Shown: positions 44,368 to 52,997, numbered from the stretch's first letter. The stretch is DNA of 64,000 nucleotides from Marinibacterium sp050389775 (GCF_050389775.1 NZ_CP177145.1:124001-188000), one strand, 5' to 3'. Translations and numbers: made by a program. Notes: a model not told the origin generated them from the sequence alone.

Positions 44368-45384
44368 TTACTGGGTGGCCGTTGCGCCGGGATCGGCGAT
44401 CGTGGTCTGGAACAGCTCGACCAGCTCGGCGCCAACCTTGTCGGCCCACTTGTCGAACGGCTCTTTCGTCGCGGCGCGGAAGGCGTCGAGATCGGCGGCC
44501 GTGGGCTCATAGATCTCCATGCCCTCGGCGGCCAGGGTTTCCAGCCCCTCGGCAGTGGCCGCGCGGGTGATGTCCTTCTGGTAGTCCATCGCCTGCTGTG
44601 CGGCATCCGCGACCATCGCCTGGGTCTCTTCGTCCCAGCTGTCCCAGCGTTTCTGGCTGACGGCGATGAAGATCGGGTCGTAGGAATAATGCCAGGGCGT
44701 GATGTACTTCTGCACCTCGTAGACCCGCTGCGGGATGATCACCGCGCCGATCGGGTTCTCCTGGCCGTCGACGACCCCCTGTTGCAGGGCCGAGAAGGTC
44801 TCGGTCCACTGCATCTGCTGCGGGTTGGCCCCAAGCGCCGTCATGACGTCGATATACATCGGCCCGGCCACGCGCATCTTGAGGCCCTTGAGGTCCTCGG
44901 GCGTCTTGATCGGGTGGCGGTTGTTGGTCACTTCGCGAAAGCCGTTTTCGCCCCAGGCCAGGACATGCAGCCCGCGATCGGCCAGGATCTCGGCCATCTT
45001 GGCGCCCGGCGCGCCGGCGGTCGTGGCATCGACCTCTTCATAGTTCGAATAGAGGTAGGGCAGCGAGAACACCGCCATTTCGGGCACCAGCGGCGTGACG
45101 TTGATCGCCGAGGTCACGACGAAATCGATCGAGCCGCGGCCGACCATCTCGGCCTGTTTCATCTGGTCGCCGCCGGTCAGCTGGGCATTGGGGAAGATCC
45201 GCAGGCCAAGCTCGCCGTCGCTGCCGTCGCTGATCAGCTCGCCGAACCGCTCGGCCCCCTTGTGCCAGGTCGTGGTGTCGCCGGTGTTGTGCGACAGGCG
45301 CAGGGTTTCGGCCGACGCGGCCGAGATGGACTGGGTCAGGGCCAGCACGCCGATGAACGTGGCTGCCGTACGCATGAGGGTCAT
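44368..45384 (-). CDS. dctP: TRAP transporter solute-binding protein (DctP)
   Basis: A 338-residue periplasmic protein. The signal peptide ends near residue 25 (SISAASA before ETLRLSHN). The DctP core is visible in PEDLKGLKMRVAGPMYID (about 148-165), which carries the conserved Arg that holds the ligand carboxylate, and in LQQGVVDGQENPIGAV (about 192-207). The ATG at 45384 follows GGGAGGAAGACC. First gene of the dctPQM unit, divergent from an IclR regulator with paired GTCCA/TGGAC dyads in between. A ligand with a carboxylate is expected from the family; its identity is unknown. Confidence 0.93.
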   Translation of the reverse strand: MTLMRTAATFIGVLALTQSISAASAETLRLSHNTGDTTTWHKGAERFGELISDGSDGELGLRIFPNAQLTGGDQMKQAEMVGRGSIDFVVTSAINVTPLVPEMAVFSLPYLYSNYEEVDATTAGAPGAKMAEILADRGLHVLAWGENGFREVTNNRHPIKTPEDLKGLKMRVAGPMYIDVMTALGANPQQMQWTETFSALQQGVVDGQENPIGAVIIPQRVYEVQKYITPWHYSYDPIFIAVSQKRWDSWDEETQAMVADAAQQAMDYQKDITRAATAEGLETLAAEGMEIYEPTAADLDAFRAATKEPFDKWADKVGAELVELFQTTIADPGATATQ

Positions 45385-45452
45385 GGTCTTCCTCCCGTTT
45401 GAGTGAACCTGGATTGGAAATCTGGAGCTGTCCTCCAACAGCTGCGCCTAGT

Positions 45453-45467
45453 GTCCATAAAGTGGAC
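45453..45467. promoter_or_regulatory. Dyad operator candidate, TRAP side
   Basis: Perfect inverted repeat GTCCA-N5-TGGAC, 68 bases upstream of dctP. The same half-sites recur, inverted, at 45587-45598. Confidence 0.5.
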
Positions 45468-45586
45468 TTCGATTCAAGATCATATTGGTAAAATAACCTC
45501 ACCAGAGGCGACAATTGGCATCAAACCCCTGTATTTCATGGTCATAAAAATGTTGTTGACGAGGTGGGCGGCCTTCCATCATCATT

Positions 45587-45598
45587 TGGACACGTCCA
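45587..45598. promoter_or_regulatory. Dyad operator candidate, IclR side
   Basis: TGGAC-AC-GTCCA, 75 bases upstream of the divergent iclR. It uses the same half-sites as 45453-45467 with their order reversed, so one regulator may control both directions. Confidence 0.5.
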
Positions 45599-45673
45599 CG
45601 ATATGGATACTTTGAGTGGGAATCGGAGGTATCGGCCGCCAGGCGCGATACGGGAGCGAGGATCGGTCACCCC

Positions 45674-46540
45674 ATGAGACAGCCCAGGCAAGGCCTCCCC
45701 GACGAACAGGGGCAGATCGCCGGCGCGCAGAGCGTGACCCGGGCGCTGAGCCTGTTGCCCCTGCTGGGCCGCGACCCGGTGCGCGGCGCGGCCCTGGGCG
45801 AGATCGTCGAGGAAACCGGGCTCAGCCGGCCCACCGCGCGGCGGCTGCTGCTGTCGCTGATGCATTCCGGCATGGTCGAACAGGATCCGCGCACCAAGGC
45901 CTACATGCTGGGCGAGGAAACCTACGTGCTGGGTACCCTGGCCGCGCAGCGGTTCGGGCTGCTCGACGTGGCCCATGACGCCGTGGCCCGGCTGGCCGCC
46001 GAAACCGGCGACACGGCCTTTCTGTCCGTGCGCCGCGATGCCTTTTCGCTTTGCGTGCACAAGGAAGAGGGCAGCTTTCCGATCCGGGTGCAGGCCCTGC
46101 AGGTCGGGTTCCGTCACCCGCTGGGCGTCGGCGCGGGGTCGATGTCGATGCTGGCCGCGCTGGCCGATGACGAGGTCGACGAGATCCTCGACCAGAACGC
46201 CCGCCTGCTGCGCGAGGATTACCCGCGCGCCACCGAGCAATCGCTGCGCGAGGGCGTGGCCCAGACCCGCGACCGGGGTTGGGCGCTGAACCCGGGCATG
46301 GTGCTGACCAACAGCTGGGCCGTGGGCCGGGCGCTGCACCTGCCCGACGGCCGGCTGGCCGGGGCGCTGAGCATCGCGGCCATCGACAGCCGCATGACGC
46401 CGGACCGGCAGGTCGACATCGCCAACCGGCTGATCGCGGCTTCGGCCGGGGTCGAACACCGGCTGGCCCGGCTCTACGCCCGCCAGAACACACGCGGCCC
46501 GGCGCCAAGCAATGCGCCCGGCCACCGACAGAACGTCTGA
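45674..46540 (+). CDS. IclR-family regulator 2
   Basis: A 288-residue IclR regulator: N-terminal winged helix (about 18-85, LGEIVEETGLSRPTARRLLL) and effector domain (about 100-275, with LGVGAGSMSMLAALADDEVDEIL). It is first in a probable operon, 18 bases before the thiolase gene with GGAGG between them, and is divergent from dctPQM. It therefore probably controls both uptake and activation of the same substrate. Confidence 0.92.
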   Translation: MRQPRQGLPDEQGQIAGAQSVTRALSLLPLLGRDPVRGAALGEIVEETGLSRPTARRLLLSLMHSGMVEQDPRTKAYMLGEETYVLGTLAAQRFGLLDVAHDAVARLAAETGDTAFLSVRRDAFSLCVHKEEGSFPIRVQALQVGFRHPLGVGAGSMSMLAALADDEVDEILDQNARLLREDYPRATEQSLREGVAQTRDRGWALNPGMVLTNSWAVGRALHLPDGRLAGALSIAAIDSRMTPDRQVDIANRLIAASAGVEHRLARLYARQNTRGPAPSNAPGHRQNV

Positions 46541-46558
46541 AATCACGGAGGAATTTCA

Positions 46559-47731
46559 ATGACATCCGCACAAATCGCAGGCTGGGCGCATACGCGTTTC
46601 GGCAAATCCGACTCCCCCGACACCGAATCGCTGCTGGCCGAGGTTGTCGTGCCGGCGCTGGACCATGCCGGCGTGCCGGCGGCGGATGTCGACGGGATCT
46701 TCGTCGGCTGCATGAACAACGGCTTTTCCAAGCAGGATTTCATCGGCGCACTGCCCGGCATGGTCGCGGCTGACCTGGCCAACACCCCGGCCGTGCGGCT
46801 GGAAAACGCCTGTGCCACCGGCTCGGCCGCGCTTTATGCCGCGCTGGATTTCATCGAGGCCGGGCGGGGCAAGATCGCCCTGGTGGTCGGCGTCGAGAAA
46901 ATGACCGCCCTGCCCACGGCCGAGGTCGGTGACATCCTGCTGGGCGCCAGCTATCGCGCCGAAGAGGCCGATGTGACCGGCGGGTTTGCCGGGCTCTTCG
47001 GGCGCATCGCCCAGACCTATTTCCAGAAATACGGCGACCAGTCCGAAGCGCTGGCGATGATCGCGTCGAAGAACCATGTCAACGGCGCCCAGAACCCCTA
47101 TGCCCACATGCAAAAGGCCTTCACGGTCGAGCAGTGCAACCGGGTCACCGACAAGAACCCCTATGTCGCCCAGCCCCTGCGGCGCACCGATTGCTCGCTG
47201 ATCTCGGACGGGGCGGCGGCCATGGTCGTGGTCGCCCCGGAAATCGCGGCCGACCTGAAACGGGCCATCGGGTTCCGGGCCACGACCCACACCAACGACG
47301 TGCTGGCCCTGTCGCGCCGCGATCCCACGGCCTTTGACGGCCCGCGCCGGGCCTGGGCCGGGTCGCTGGGCGCGGCCGGCCTGACGCTGGACGATCTCGA
47401 CCTGGTCGAGACCCACGATTGCTTCACCATCGCCGAGCTGCTGGAATACGAGGCCATGGGCCTGGCCGAGCCGGGCAAGGGCGCCGATGTCATCCGCGAG
47501 GGCGTGTCGGCTCCCGGCGGGCGGCTGCCGGTCAACCTGTCGGGCGGGCTGAAATCCAAGGGCCACCCGATTGGCGCGACCGGCGTGTCGATGCATGTCA
47601 TGGCCGCGATGCAGCTGGCCGGCGAGGCGCCCGAGGGCATCCAGGCCGCCAAGGCCGACCTGGCCGGGGTGTTCAACATGGGCGGCGCGGCGGTGGCCAA
47701 TTACTGTTCGATCCTGGAGCGGGTGAAATGA
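46559..47731 (+). CDS. SCP2-type thiolase / acetyl-CoA acyltransferase-like
   Basis: A 390-residue thiolase-fold enzyme with the nucleophilic Cys at about 85 (NACATGSAAL), catalytic His in GGLKSKGHPIGATG (about 333-346) and HDCFTIAELLEYE. The C-terminal Cys-x-Gly of classical thiolases is missing (NMGGAAVANYCSIL), as in the SCP-x/archaeal branch, so it may need a partner or act as an acyltransferase/condensing enzyme. Archaeal relatives often work with an OB-fold DUF35 partner; none is seen. The stop overlaps the next ATG by four bases. Confidence 0.88.
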   Translation: MTSAQIAGWAHTRFGKSDSPDTESLLAEVVVPALDHAGVPAADVDGIFVGCMNNGFSKQDFIGALPGMVAADLANTPAVRLENACATGSAALYAALDFIEAGRGKIALVVGVEKMTALPTAEVGDILLGASYRAEEADVTGGFAGLFGRIAQTYFQKYGDQSEALAMIASKNHVNGAQNPYAHMQKAFTVEQCNRVTDKNPYVAQPLRRTDCSLISDGAAAMVVVAPEIAADLKRAIGFRATTHTNDVLALSRRDPTAFDGPRRAWAGSLGAAGLTLDDLDLVETHDCFTIAELLEYEAMGLAEPGKGADVIREGVSAPGGRLPVNLSGGLKSKGHPIGATGVSMHVMAAMQLAGEAPEGIQAAKADLAGVFNMGGAAVANYCSILERVK

Positions 47732-49350
47732 ACGACATGAGCTTCGTTTCGCAATCGCCCGACCCTGTCGGCGGGCTGGCCCCGCAGACCACGCGGGTGT
47801 CCAACCTGGCCCATTTCGTGACCCGCAACGCCCGCCGCCTGGCCGACCGCCCGGCGGTGATCTGGGGCGAGCGGACCTGGAACTGGGCGGAATTCGATGC
47901 CCGGGTCTCGGCGCTGGCCGCGGCCCTGGCCGACCGCCATGGCGTGGCCAAGGGAACCCGGGTGCTGGTGCAGTCGCAGAACTGCAACCAGATGTTCGAA
48001 AGCATGTTCGCCTGTTTCCGCCTGGGCGCGGTCTGGGTGCCGACGAATTTCCGCCAGAGCCCCGACGAGGTGGCCTGGCTGGCCCGGTCCAGCGGCGCGA
48101 CGCTGATGATCGCGGGGGCCGAGTTCCCCGATCACGTGGCGGCCTGCGACGGCATCGCCCGGCACATCACCATCGGCGGCCAGGGCGAGGACGATTTCGA
48201 CACGCTGGTCGAGGCCTACATGGGCCAGGACGTGGCCAACGCCCCGGTCGACCGCGACGATCCCTGCTGGTTCTTCTTTACCTCGGGCACGACGGGCCGG
48301 CCCAAGGCTGCCGTGCTGACCCATGGCCAGATGTCCTTTGTCGTGCTCAACCACCTCAACGACCTGATGCCCGGGTCCGGCCCGCAGGACGTGTCGCTGG
48401 TCGTGGCCCCGCTGTCGCATGGCGCGGGCATCCACCAGCTGGTCAAGACCGCCGCCGGCGGGGCGACGATGCTGATGCCCGCCGGGCGGTTCGACGTGGC
48501 CGAGGCCTGGCGCCTGGTCGAGGCGCACAAGGTGACCAACATGTTCACCGTGCCGACCATCGTGAAGATGCTGGTCGAACACGAGGCCGTCGACCGCTAT
48601 GACCGGTCCTCGCTGCAACACGTGATCTATGCCGGCGCGCCGATGTACCGGGCGGACCAGTCGCATGCGCTGCGCAAGCTGGGCAACGTGCTGGTCCAGT
48701 ATTTCGGCCTGGGCGAGGTGACGGGCAACATCACCGTGCTGCCCCCGTCCGAGCATTTCATCGACGACGAGCAGATGCGCATCGGCTCCTGCGGCTTTGA
48801 ACGCACGGGCATGCAGGTGTCGATCCAGGACGATGACGGCCGCGAGGTCGCGCCCTTCGAGACCGGCGAGATCTGTGTCTGCGGCCCGGCGGTCTTTGCG
48901 GGCTATTACGACAACCCCGAGGCCAATGCGAAGAGCTTCCGCAATGGCTGGTTCCGCACCGGCGACCTGGGCCACCTGGATGACGAGGGCTACCTGTTTA
49001 TCACCGGCCGGTCGTCCGACATGTACATCTCGGGCGGGTCCAACGTCTATCCGCGCGAGATCGAGGAAAAGATGCTGACCCTCGACGCGCTGACCGAAGT
49101 GGCCGTGCTGGGCGTGCCCGATCCGAAATGGGGCGAGGTCGGCGTGGCCGTCTGCGTTGCCCGGCCCGGGGCCAGCGTGACCGAAGAAGAGATCACGGCG
49201 TTCCTCAAGGACAAGGTCAGCGGCTACAAGGTGCCGCGCAAGATCTTCTTCTTCGACGAGATGCCCAAGACGAGCTACGGCAAGATCACCAAGAAGCTGA
49301 TCCGCGAGACCCTGGTCGAACGCGGGCTGCTGGACGGGGCGCCGGCATGA
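47728..49350 (+). CDS. AMP-forming acyl-CoA ligase
   Basis: A 540-residue ANL-superfamily enzyme activating a carboxylate to acyl-CoA with ATP. The phosphate loop is FFTSGTTGRPKAAVLTHG (about 186-203), followed by FGLGEVTGN, WFRTGDLG (about 410) and the C-terminal lysine motif PKTSYGKITKKLI (about 515-527). It sits between a thiolase and a DUF296 gene with ATGA overlaps on both sides, so all three are translationally coupled. Substrate chain type cannot be read from sequence; a medium-chain or aryl acid imported by the TRAP system is a guess. Confidence 0.92.
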   Translation: MNDMSFVSQSPDPVGGLAPQTTRVSNLAHFVTRNARRLADRPAVIWGERTWNWAEFDARVSALAAALADRHGVAKGTRVLVQSQNCNQMFESMFACFRLGAVWVPTNFRQSPDEVAWLARSSGATLMIAGAEFPDHVAACDGIARHITIGGQGEDDFDTLVEAYMGQDVANAPVDRDDPCWFFFTSGTTGRPKAAVLTHGQMSFVVLNHLNDLMPGSGPQDVSLVVAPLSHGAGIHQLVKTAAGGATMLMPAGRFDVAEAWRLVEAHKVTNMFTVPTIVKMLVEHEAVDRYDRSSLQHVIYAGAPMYRADQSHALRKLGNVLVQYFGLGEVTGNITVLPPSEHFIDDEQMRIGSCGFERTGMQVSIQDDDGREVAPFETGEICVCGPAVFAGYYDNPEANAKSFRNGWFRTGDLGHLDDEGYLFITGRSSDMYISGGSNVYPREIEEKMLTLDALTEVAVLGVPDPKWGEVGVAVCVARPGASVTEEEITAFLKDKVSGYKVPRKIFFFDEMPKTSYGKITKKLIRETLVERGLLDGAPA

Positions 49351-50240
49351 TCGAGGCATCCCTGGCCGGCCCGGAGTGGGCGACGGGAGTCAACCCGCCC
49401 CTGCGCCATCCCGGCCCGCAGATCGAACCGCGCGTGCTGGCCGTGCCCACGGCTGTGCGGCGGTTCGACATCGCGCTGGTCGACGACCAGCCGCTCGAAG
49501 ACCAGGTCCACGCGGGTTTTGCCCGCCAGGGCCTGGCCGGCGGGGCCATCGAGATCGACGGGCTGGACTGCCTGGCCATCGATTATGTCATTCCCGCGCA
49601 ATCGGAATTTCCCGACCGGCTGGCCTGGTATTCGGCCCCGCGCGCGCCGCGCGGCACGGCGCGCATCCTGCAGGGCTATGCCTCGGTCGGGCGCGACGGG
49701 GCGGCGGGCATGATGCATTGCCACGGCATCTGGCAGCTGGCCGACGGGCGCCGGGCGATGGGCCACCTGCTGGGACCAAAGACCTATCCCCGGGCCGGCC
49801 AGGTGCTGCGGGCCATCGGTTTCGAACAGGCCCTGTTCGATCGCCGGCCCGACGCCGAGACCAATTTCGATCTCTTCGCCGCGGCGACGACGGGCCAGCC
49901 CGACGGCGCGGGCGATCCGCCGGCGGCCATCGTGGTCACCCTGCGGCCCAACGAAGACATCCCGACGACCTGCATGGCGCTCTGCGCGCGCCACGGGCTG
50001 GGCGGGGCGCGGGTGATCGGGCTGGGCAGCCTGAACGGCGCGGGCTTTGTCGGTGTCAGCGCCATGCAGGACCATGTCAGCGAGTTTCTCGTGCGCAGCG
50101 GCCGGGCCAGCCCGGAGACGGCCGAGATCGACATTGCCGTGGTCGACAGCGGGGCCAATTGCTTCGAGGGCGTGCTGGCCCCCGGGCAGGGCCGGGTGTC
50201 GATCACCTCGGAAATCGTGCTGCTGGCCGACCCGGCCTAG
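49347..50240 (+). CDS. Tandem DUF296 (PPC-domain) protein
   Basis: A 297-residue protein with two DUF296-like domains. The first (about 35-175) carries WYSAP, MMHCHGIWQLADGRRAMGHLLG in two adjoining parts and DAETNF. The second (about 190-297) begins VTLRPNEDIP and has the pattern LGSLNGAG. The first aligns with the protein at 51957-52517, the second with that at 52498-52911, so the fused A-B layout here is split there. His residues of HCHG are candidate metal ligands. Function is unknown; prokaryotic DUF296 proteins are small trimeric proteins without an agreed activity. Start overlaps the CoA ligase stop. Confidence 0.8.
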   Translation: MIEASLAGPEWATGVNPPLRHPGPQIEPRVLAVPTAVRRFDIALVDDQPLEDQVHAGFARQGLAGGAIEIDGLDCLAIDYVIPAQSEFPDRLAWYSAPRAPRGTARILQGYASVGRDGAAGMMHCHGIWQLADGRRAMGHLLGPKTYPRAGQVLRAIGFEQALFDRRPDAETNFDLFAAATTGQPDGAGDPPAAIVVTLRPNEDIPTTCMALCARHGLGGARVIGLGSLNGAGFVGVSAMQDHVSEFLVRSGRASPETAEIDIAVVDSGANCFEGVLAPGQGRVSITSEIVLLADPA

Positions 50241-50331
50241 GCCGTCGCGTGGGAACTTAAGGCGGGGGGCCGCAAGACGCGGGGTCCATTCCGCCGCACC
50301 CCGCGGCCACGCCCGCATGCCCGGCATTGCC

Positions 50332-50356
50332 CCGCCCCCGATGATGCCGGGGGCGG
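50332..50356. other. Stem-loop in the 283-bp gap before the SDR gene
   Basis: CCGCCCCCG (50332-50340) pairs with CGGGGGCGG (50348-50356). The gap 50241-50523 has no gene, and near its end carries two copies of GGACACAGACCC (50471 and 50497) 26 bases apart. The structure may end or attenuate the thiolase-ligase transcript. Confidence 0.45.
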
Positions 50357-50523
50357 ACCGGCGCACCATGGTGCCGCCGCCCATCGGCCGATCCGGCCGG
50401 ACCCGTTGCCCGGGCCACCCCGGCCGCCCCGCCTCGCCCCGGCCGGCCACTGGCCGCGGATACGGACCAAGGACACAGACCCCGGGCACAGCGCCCGGAC
50501 ACAGACCCAAGGAGAACGCTCTG

Positions 50524-51366
50524 ATGACCCCCGGCACGACCTCCCGCCCCGCTCCCGGCCCTGCGGCCGGCCCGGGGGCGGACAGGCCCATCCTGATCAC
50601 CGGCGGCGCGTCGGGCATCGGGCTGGCCATCGCCGAGGCCTGGCAGCGCGAGGGCCATGCCGTCGCCCTGCTGGATCTCAACCCCCAGGCGCTGGAAGAC
50701 GCGCGGGCCGGCCTGCCCGATCCCGACCGGGCGCTGGCCTGTGCCGCCTCGGTCACCGACGAGGCGGCCGTCGAGGCCTTTCTCGACACGATTGCCGCCC
50801 GCTTCGGCCCGCTCTGCGGCGTGGTCAATTCGGCGGGCATCGGCCATGACGCCCGGGCGCTGGACACCACCGCCGAGGATTTCCGCCGGGTGATCGAGGT
50901 CAACCTGATCGGCACCTTTGCCGTGTCCCGGGCCGCGGCCCTGCGGATGCTGCCCCAGGGCGAAGGGGCGGTGGTCAACATCGCCTCGGTCTCGGGCATC
51001 ATGGGCAATGTCGGCCGCGCGGCCTATGGCGCGACCAAGGGCGCGGTGATCACCCTGACCCGGGTGATGGCCGTCGAGCTGGGAGAGCTGGGCCTGCGGG
51101 TCAATGCCGTGGCCCCCGGGCCGGTCGAAACGCCGATGGTGCGCGACATGCACACCGCCGAGATGCGCGCCGGCTGGATGCGCACCGTGCCCCAGCGCCG
51201 CTACGGCACCCCCGACGAGATCGCCCAGGCGGCCATCTTTCTGCTCGATCCGGCCCGGTCGGGCTATGTCAACGGCCAGGTCCTGGCCGTCGATGGCGGC
51301 TTTACCGTGGGCGGGGTGATGGATGGCGTGGCCCCGCGATCCCATGACCTGGCCAGCGCGTCATGA
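50524..51366 (+). CDS. Short-chain dehydrogenase/reductase
   Basis: A 280-residue classical SDR: cofactor loop ITGGASGIGLAIA (about 25-37), NSAG near 108, and a catalytic Ser with the YxxxK pair in NIASVSGIMGNVGRAAYGATKGA (split by family convention; Tyr about 179, Lys about 183). DLNP after strand 2 suggests NAD(H). AAGGAG lies 11 bases upstream of the ATG. The first 20 residues are Pro/Gly/Ala-rich and additional to the fold. It ends with an ATGA overlap into the next gene. It may oxidise a hydroxyacyl intermediate of the ligase/thiolase route. Confidence 0.88.
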   Translation: MTPGTTSRPAPGPAAGPGADRPILITGGASGIGLAIAEAWQREGHAVALLDLNPQALEDARAGLPDPDRALACAASVTDEAAVEAFLDTIAARFGPLCGVVNSAGIGHDARALDTTAEDFRRVIEVNLIGTFAVSRAAALRMLPQGEGAVVNIASVSGIMGNVGRAAYGATKGAVITLTRVMAVELGELGLRVNAVAPGPVETPMVRDMHTAEMRAGWMRTVPQRRYGTPDEIAQAAIFLLDPARSGYVNGQVLAVDGGFTVGGVMDGVAPRSHDLASAS

Positions 51367-51944
51367 GTATGGGTATGGGCATGATCGTGTCCCTCGATGG
51401 CACCGCCCCCCGCGGCCCGGCCGACGGCGAGGCCTGGGTCGCGCCGACGGCCCAGCTGATCGGCGACGTGCGGCTGGCGGCCGAGGCCAGCATCTGGTTC
51501 GGCGCCGTGCTGCGCGCCGATGACGAGCCGATCGAGATCGGCGCCGGGTCGAACGTGCAGGACCTGTCGGTGCTGCATGTCGATCCGGGCTTTCCCATCC
51601 GCATCGGCCGGGACTGCACCATCGGCCACCGGGCCATGATCCACGGCTGCACCATCGGGGACGGCACGCTGATCGGCATGGGCGCCACGGTGATGAACGG
51701 CGCGGTGATCGGGCGCAATTGCCTGATCGGGGCCAATGCCATGGTGACCGAGGGCAAGCAGATCCCGGACAATTCCATGGTGCTGGGCGCGCCCGGCAAG
51801 ATCGTCCGCGAGGTGGACGAGACCATGCGCGCGGGCCTGCTGGACGGGGCCGCGCTCTACCGCCGGCGCTGGCGGCGCTACCGGGCCGGCATGGCCGCCC
51901 GGCCGGTGCCCGGCGACGGCCTGATCAGGGACACCCAGGTATGA
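51363..51944 (+). CDS. Gamma-carbonic-anhydrase-like left-handed beta-helix protein
   Basis: A 193-residue hexapeptide-repeat protein. The repeats run from about residue 30 to 150 (ASIWFGAVLRADDEPIEIGAGSNVQ and following turns, written in part). The three metal-binding histidines of gamma carbonic anhydrases are present in SVLHVD, TIGHRAM and IHGCTIG. A short helical tail closes the trimer fold. Members include carbonic anhydrase, PaaY thioesterases and CaiE. In a CoA-ligase locus a PaaY-like thioesterase role is a fair alternative. ATGA overlap with the SDR. Confidence 0.87.
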   Translation: MSMGMGMIVSLDGTAPRGPADGEAWVAPTAQLIGDVRLAAEASIWFGAVLRADDEPIEIGAGSNVQDLSVLHVDPGFPIRIGRDCTIGHRAMIHGCTIGDGTLIGMGATVMNGAVIGRNCLIGANAMVTEGKQIPDNSMVLGAPGKIVREVDETMRAGLLDGAALYRRRWRRYRAGMAARPVPGDGLIRDTQV

Positions 51945-51956
51945 GGAGATCCTCTC

Positions 51957-52517
51957 ATGCATAAACACCTGCCGCGCCAGAGGGCGCGGATGCTGCGCCA
52001 TCCGGGCCGGTTCAACCCGGTGCGCATCCACAGCGAACGCGACATGCAGGGCCGCCACCTGCGGCTGAGCCTGGCCCCCGGGCAAAGCCTGCACGAGGCC
52101 ATCGTCGGGCCGCTCAAGGCCGTCGGCGTGCGCAGCGCCTCGATGACCATCCTGGGCGGCCAGTTCGCCCGGCTGTCCTATTGCGTGGCCCCGCCCGATC
52201 CCAGCGGCAAGGCCGTCATCGCCTATTCGGCACCGATCGACGCGGGCGAGACCTTCATGATCTTCGGCAATGCGACGCTGGGCATCGCCGCCGACGGCGC
52301 GCCGCTGGTCCATTGTCATGCCACGATCCGCTGTGCCGACGGCACCTTCCGGGGCGGCCACATCCTGCCCGACCGGTCGATCGTCGCGGCGCGCCCGATC
52401 TCGGTGCTGGTCACGGCCTTCGAAGGCTTCACCCTGCGCCAGAGCTTTGACCCCGAAACCAACATTCCGCTTCTTCAACCCTTCCGGGAGAACAAGAATG
52501 ACCCTGCTGATGCCTGA
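51957..52517 (+). CDS. DUF296 (PPC-domain) protein, HCH-motif type
   Basis: A 186-residue single DUF296 domain. It shares with the N-terminal half of the protein at 49347 the landmarks YSAP, LVHCHATIRCADG, GGHILPD and DPETN, so it is a duplicate of that half. HCH histidines may bind metal. GAGGAG precedes the ATG by a few bases. Its last 20 bases overlap the next gene in another frame. The basic first 30 residues (QRARMLRHPGRF) are not seen in the fused paralogue. Function unknown. Confidence 0.78.
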   Translation: MHKHLPRQRARMLRHPGRFNPVRIHSERDMQGRHLRLSLAPGQSLHEAIVGPLKAVGVRSASMTILGGQFARLSYCVAPPDPSGKAVIAYSAPIDAGETFMIFGNATLGIAADGAPLVHCHATIRCADGTFRGGHILPDRSIVAARPISVLVTAFEGFTLRQSFDPETNIPLLQPFRENKNDPADA

Positions 52518-52911
52518 CACCCCCGGCACCCATGTCGAAAACGGCCGGATGGGCCGCGTGGCCTATGCCCGCATCGCCCCCAACGAGGACCTGATCCGCG
52601 GGATCGAAAAGCTCTGCCTGGCGGAGGGTTTCGAAAACGCCTTTGTCCGGGGCGCCCTGGGCAGCCTGGTGGATGCCTGCCTCTATGCCAATGACGGCTC
52701 GGAAATCCACGTCGCCGGGCCGGCGGTGGAAATCGTCAGCCTGGCCGGCGAGGTCCGCTCGACCGAAGGTGGCGAGGTCCAGGCCTCGCTGTCGGGCGTG
52801 GTGGCCGACCCGCAGGGCGTGATCCATGGCGGGCCCTTCGTGGCCGGGGGCAACCCGATCTGCATGACCTTCGAGGTCACGCTCGAGGAATGGCTGCCCG
52901 AACCGGCCTGA
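52498..52911 (+). CDS. DUF296 (PPC-domain) protein, second type
   Basis: A 137-residue DUF296 protein matching the C-terminal half of the fused paralogue (PNEDL versus PNEDI, then ALGSLV versus GLGSLN). It lacks the HCH motif but has VIHGGPFVAGGNPICMTFEV, the usual DUF296 ending. GGGAG about 7 bases before the ATG argues for separate translation and not for a frameshifted fusion with the preceding gene. It is last in the region-3 unit, facing the convergent hyuB gene. Function unknown. Confidence 0.78.
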   Translation: MTLLMPDTPGTHVENGRMGRVAYARIAPNEDLIRGIEKLCLAEGFENAFVRGALGSLVDACLYANDGSEIHVAGPAVEIVSLAGEVRSTEGGEVQASLSGVVADPQGVIHGGPFVAGGNPICMTFEVTLEEWLPEPA

Positions 52912-52921
52912 TCCGCGTGCC

Positions 52922-52953
52922 GCAGGGCCCAAGCGCACCCGCGCCGGCCCTGC
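52922..52953. terminator. Possible terminator between convergent DUF296 and hyuB genes
   Basis: GCAGGGCC (52922-52929) pairs perfectly with GGCCCTGC (52946-52953) across a 16-base loop. It lies 11 bases after the DUF296 stop. No T-tract. Confidence 0.4.
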
Positions 52954-52963
52954 GCATTCCGCC

Positions 52964-52997
52964 TGCGGGCCTATCCTTCGTGCGGGCCTATGCCTCG
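52964..52997. repeat. 17-bp tandem duplication reaching into the end of hyuB
   Basis: TGCGGGCCTATCCTTCG (52964-52980) is followed directly by TGCGGGCCTATGCCTCG (52981-52997), with two mismatches. The second copy includes the hyuB stop codon, so the duplication may have moved or created the present stop region. Confidence 0.6.

Noticed and set aside
51957..52911. A frameshift breaking one fused DUF296 gene into two
   Set aside because: The second gene has its own ATG and GGGAG site and a 20-base overlap of the kind seen between coupled genes. Kept as two genes, but a sequencing indel is not fully excluded.
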